Below the pieces are notes generated by a model, which was not told the DNA's origin, made no database searches, and was given only the letters and a program-made list of their open reading frames with translations. From Falsochrobactrum tianjinense (GTDB taxonomy: Bacteria; Pseudomonadota; Alphaproteobacteria; Rhizobiales; Rhizobiaceae), in contig NZ_JAHRVA010000002.1 of assembly GCF_019100495.1 (NCBI RefSeq), positions 1 through 64,000 on the forward strand: DNA of 64,000 nt. The letters run 5' to 3'. A program made the position numbers and the translations under genes. This document shows positions 62,642-64,000 of the stretch, piece by piece (the first letter of the stretch is position 1; the number at the start of each line of letters is the position of its first letter).

Positions 62642-63442
62642 ATGAGCAACGAGGAACATGGTTCTGCGCGCAGGCAAGAGGTGCCCGGCACGGCGGCATT
62701 CTCGCGGTTCATGCGCGTGTTGCAGGCGGTCAGCGATAGTGACGAACGGATGACAACAGCAAAACTTGCAGCATCGGTCGGCCTTCCGCGCCCGACCGTT
62801 TACCGCATCGTCGCAGCGCTCAAATCCGAAGGCATGCTGGCGGAAGAGCCGCAGACGGGAGCATTACTGCTCGGCCCCCGTCTTATCAGCCTTGCCGCGC
62901 GCAGTTGGGACAGGTCCGATCTGAGAAAGGCTGCGCAAACACCGCTCGCGCGCCTGCGTGACCGGCTTGACGAGACGGTCCATCTCGCAATTCGCAGTGG
63001 CGACGAGATGGTCTATATCGACAAGATCGAAAGTAATCGCACCGTTCGGATGATGTCGCGCATCGGCATGCGTGTTCCGCTTCATTCCAGTTCGGTGGGC
63101 AAGGCATGGCTCGCCAGTCTTGACGCTGAGGAAGTGCGCAACACCCTTGCGCGAATACCTCTCGTATCGCGCACGAAATACACGCTTACCGACCGCGATG
63201 CGGTCGCCCGCGAGATCGAGATAACTCGCCAGCGCGGGTTTTCGCTCGATTTGCAGGAAAACGAAGAAGATATCTGCTGTTATGGTTGCGTCATCCTCGA
63301 CCGGGGCGGTCGCGTGCTGGGCTGTATCAGCGTGAGCATGCCGCGCTATCGTTTTGAAGAGGCTGAATCCGGGCCGATTACACAGGCGATGGCAGAATGT
63401 GTCCGCGACATTGCCGAAGAGATGATTTCCATAGATGGTTGA
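62642..63442 (+). CDS. IclR-family transcriptional regulator
   Basis: 266 residues: N-terminal winged helix (~20-80; MTTAKLAASVGLPRPTVYRIV) and C-terminal GAF-like effector domain (~95-255; DETVHLAIRSGDEMVYIDKIES, MRVPLHSSSVGKAWLA, GFSLDLQENEEDICCYGCVI). IclR proteins of this type control aromatic or sugar-acid operons such as kdgR. It sits inside the cupin-SDR-dgoK unit and overlaps or abuts dgoK. The inverted repeat at 61218 is its likely site. Confidence 0.92.
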   Translation: MSNEEHGSARRQEVPGTAAFSRFMRVLQAVSDSDERMTTAKLAASVGLPRPTVYRIVAALKSEGMLAEEPQTGALLLGPRLISLAARSWDRSDLRKAAQTPLARLRDRLDETVHLAIRSGDEMVYIDKIESNRTVRMMSRIGMRVPLHSSSVGKAWLASLDAEEVRNTLARIPLVSRTKYTLTDRDAVAREIEITRQRGFSLDLQENEEDICCYGCVILDRGGRVLGCISVSMPRYRFEEAESGPITQAMAECVRDIAEEMISIDG

Positions 63443-63446
63443 GCCA

Positions 63447-64000
63447 ATGACAGTTTCTGCTTCTTCCCCTTTCGTTTGCGCCGTTGACTGGGGCACGTCG
63501 AGTTTTCGCCTGTGGCTATTTGACCGTGATGGTGCGGTTCTCGCCGAAAGCCGGTCGGATGAAGGCATGATGAAGGCGGTGCAGACCGGCTTCGCCGTTG
63601 TTCTGGAAAAACATCTGGCATCGGTGGAAGCAGATCCCGATCTGCCGGTTCTAATCTGCGGCATGGCCGGTGCGCGGCAGGGTTGGGTGGAAGCGCCCTA
63701 TGTCGCGGTGCCGGCGACGCTTGGCGGTCTGGCCGATGCAGTCAGAAGCATCGAAGAACTGCCGCGCGATATCCGTATCCTGCCGGGCGTGGCGCAGCGT
63801 GATCCGGCTGCTCCCGATGTCATGCGCGGAGAAGAAACGCAATTGTTAGGCCTTGGAGCGAATGGCGCGAACCGGATCATCTGCATGCCCGGCACCCACA
63901 GCAAATGGGTGGAAATGCGCGATGGAGCCATCCATGGCTTCACCACCTATATGACCGGTGAGCTGTTCAGCGTCATCGGCAAGCATTCCATTCTCAAGCA
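63447..64000 (+). CDS. dgoK: 2-dehydro-3-deoxygalactonokinase, partial (runs off window)
   Basis: The first 184 residues are present. VDWGTSSFRLWLFDRDG (~13-29) is the ATPase-fold phosphate loop of DgoK, followed by CGMAGARQGWVEAPY (~71-85), GVAQRDPAAPDVMRGEETQLLG (split) and MPGTHSKWVEM (~149-159), all typical. The enzyme phosphorylates 2-keto-3-deoxygalactonate in the De Ley-Doudoroff galactonate route. An in-frame ATG at 63435, inside the iclR stop region, is an alternative start. A downstream aldolase (dgoA) would be expected outside the window. Confidence 0.93.
   Translation, partial: MTVSASSPFVCAVDWGTSSFRLWLFDRDGAVLAESRSDEGMMKAVQTGFAVVLEKHLASVEADPDLPVLICGMAGARQGWVEAPYVAVPATLGGLADAVRSIEELPRDIRILPGVAQRDPAAPDVMRGEETQLLGLGANGANRIICMPGTHSKWVEMRDGAIHGFTTYMTGELFSVIGKHSILK

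Overview
The window looks like secondary-chromosome DNA of an alphaproteobacterium of the order Rhizobiales, most likely Brucellaceae (Brucella/Ochrobactrum). This is inferred from gene content and protein style (nrdHIEF beside nnrS and pseudoazurin, a PodJ-like Sel1 protein, many ABC importers for sugars, peptides and osmolytes, GntR/RpiR/IclR regulators); no database search was possible.

Layout. 1-2380 is an accessory segment that abuts a tRNA-Thr(CGU) gene: a repeat- and hairpin-rich non-coding stretch, an XRE repressor, a small membrane protein, and a SocA/SocB-like (Panacea) toxin-antitoxin pair whose toxin carries a 4-bp duplication frameshift. A second, truncated tRNA-Thr 5' half at 2552-2590 suggests site-specific recombination at this tRNA. 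2752-9751 holds nitronate monooxygenase, an unknown membrane protein, a TauE/SafE-TIGR02186 pair and a PodJ-like envelope protein. 10126-16550 is a hexuronate locus: a polar-amino-acid-type ABC transporter, its GntR regulator and uxuB-uxuA; a shared palindrome lies about 50 bp in front of both transcription units. 16949-24094 is an amidohydrolase with a complete Dpp/Opp-type peptide importer. 24101-27920 (minus) is a YehZYXW/OsmF-type osmoprotectant importer. 28070-31924 (minus) is nrdHIEF, class Ib ribonucleotide reductase, preceded by a cobalamin riboswitch and a probable NrdR box. 32515-35096 (minus) is a nitrogen-oxide module: nnrS, pseudoazurin with a perfect FNR-type box, and a cysteine-free Crp/Fnr regulator. 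35368-37263 is a fused ABC exporter of the YddA/SbmA type.

37291-49494 is a pentose/polyol regulon: a ribose-type ABC importer followed by respiratory D-lactate dehydrogenase, and a second minus-strand operon aldA-xylB-gph-rpiR-rpiA, with a polyol dehydrogenase (SDR) on the opposite strand. Five copies of a motif around TAGTTTTACTACATA lie at the three promoter regions, and are proposed operators of the RpiR-family regulator. A 32-codon open frame with a textbook ribosome binding site precedes the SDR. 49664-57304 contains single genes (2,5-dioxovalerate dehydrogenase, CapD-type nucleotide-sugar dehydratase, WecA-type transferase, ribokinase, FMN-dependent glutamate synthase-like protein). 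57451-64000 is a second amino-acid-type ABC importer with an aminotransferase, then a cupin-SDR-IclR-DgoK unit under a 33-bp inverted-repeat operator; it runs off the window.

Overall theme: each catabolic island couples an importer, a local regulator and a short pathway, and nearly every importer has a stable hairpin between the binding-protein gene and the permease/ATPase genes. The strongest novelty candidates are the RpiR regulon with its leader ORF, the SocAB-like pair at the tRNA-Thr site, and the sugar-acid loci served by amino-acid-type transporters.
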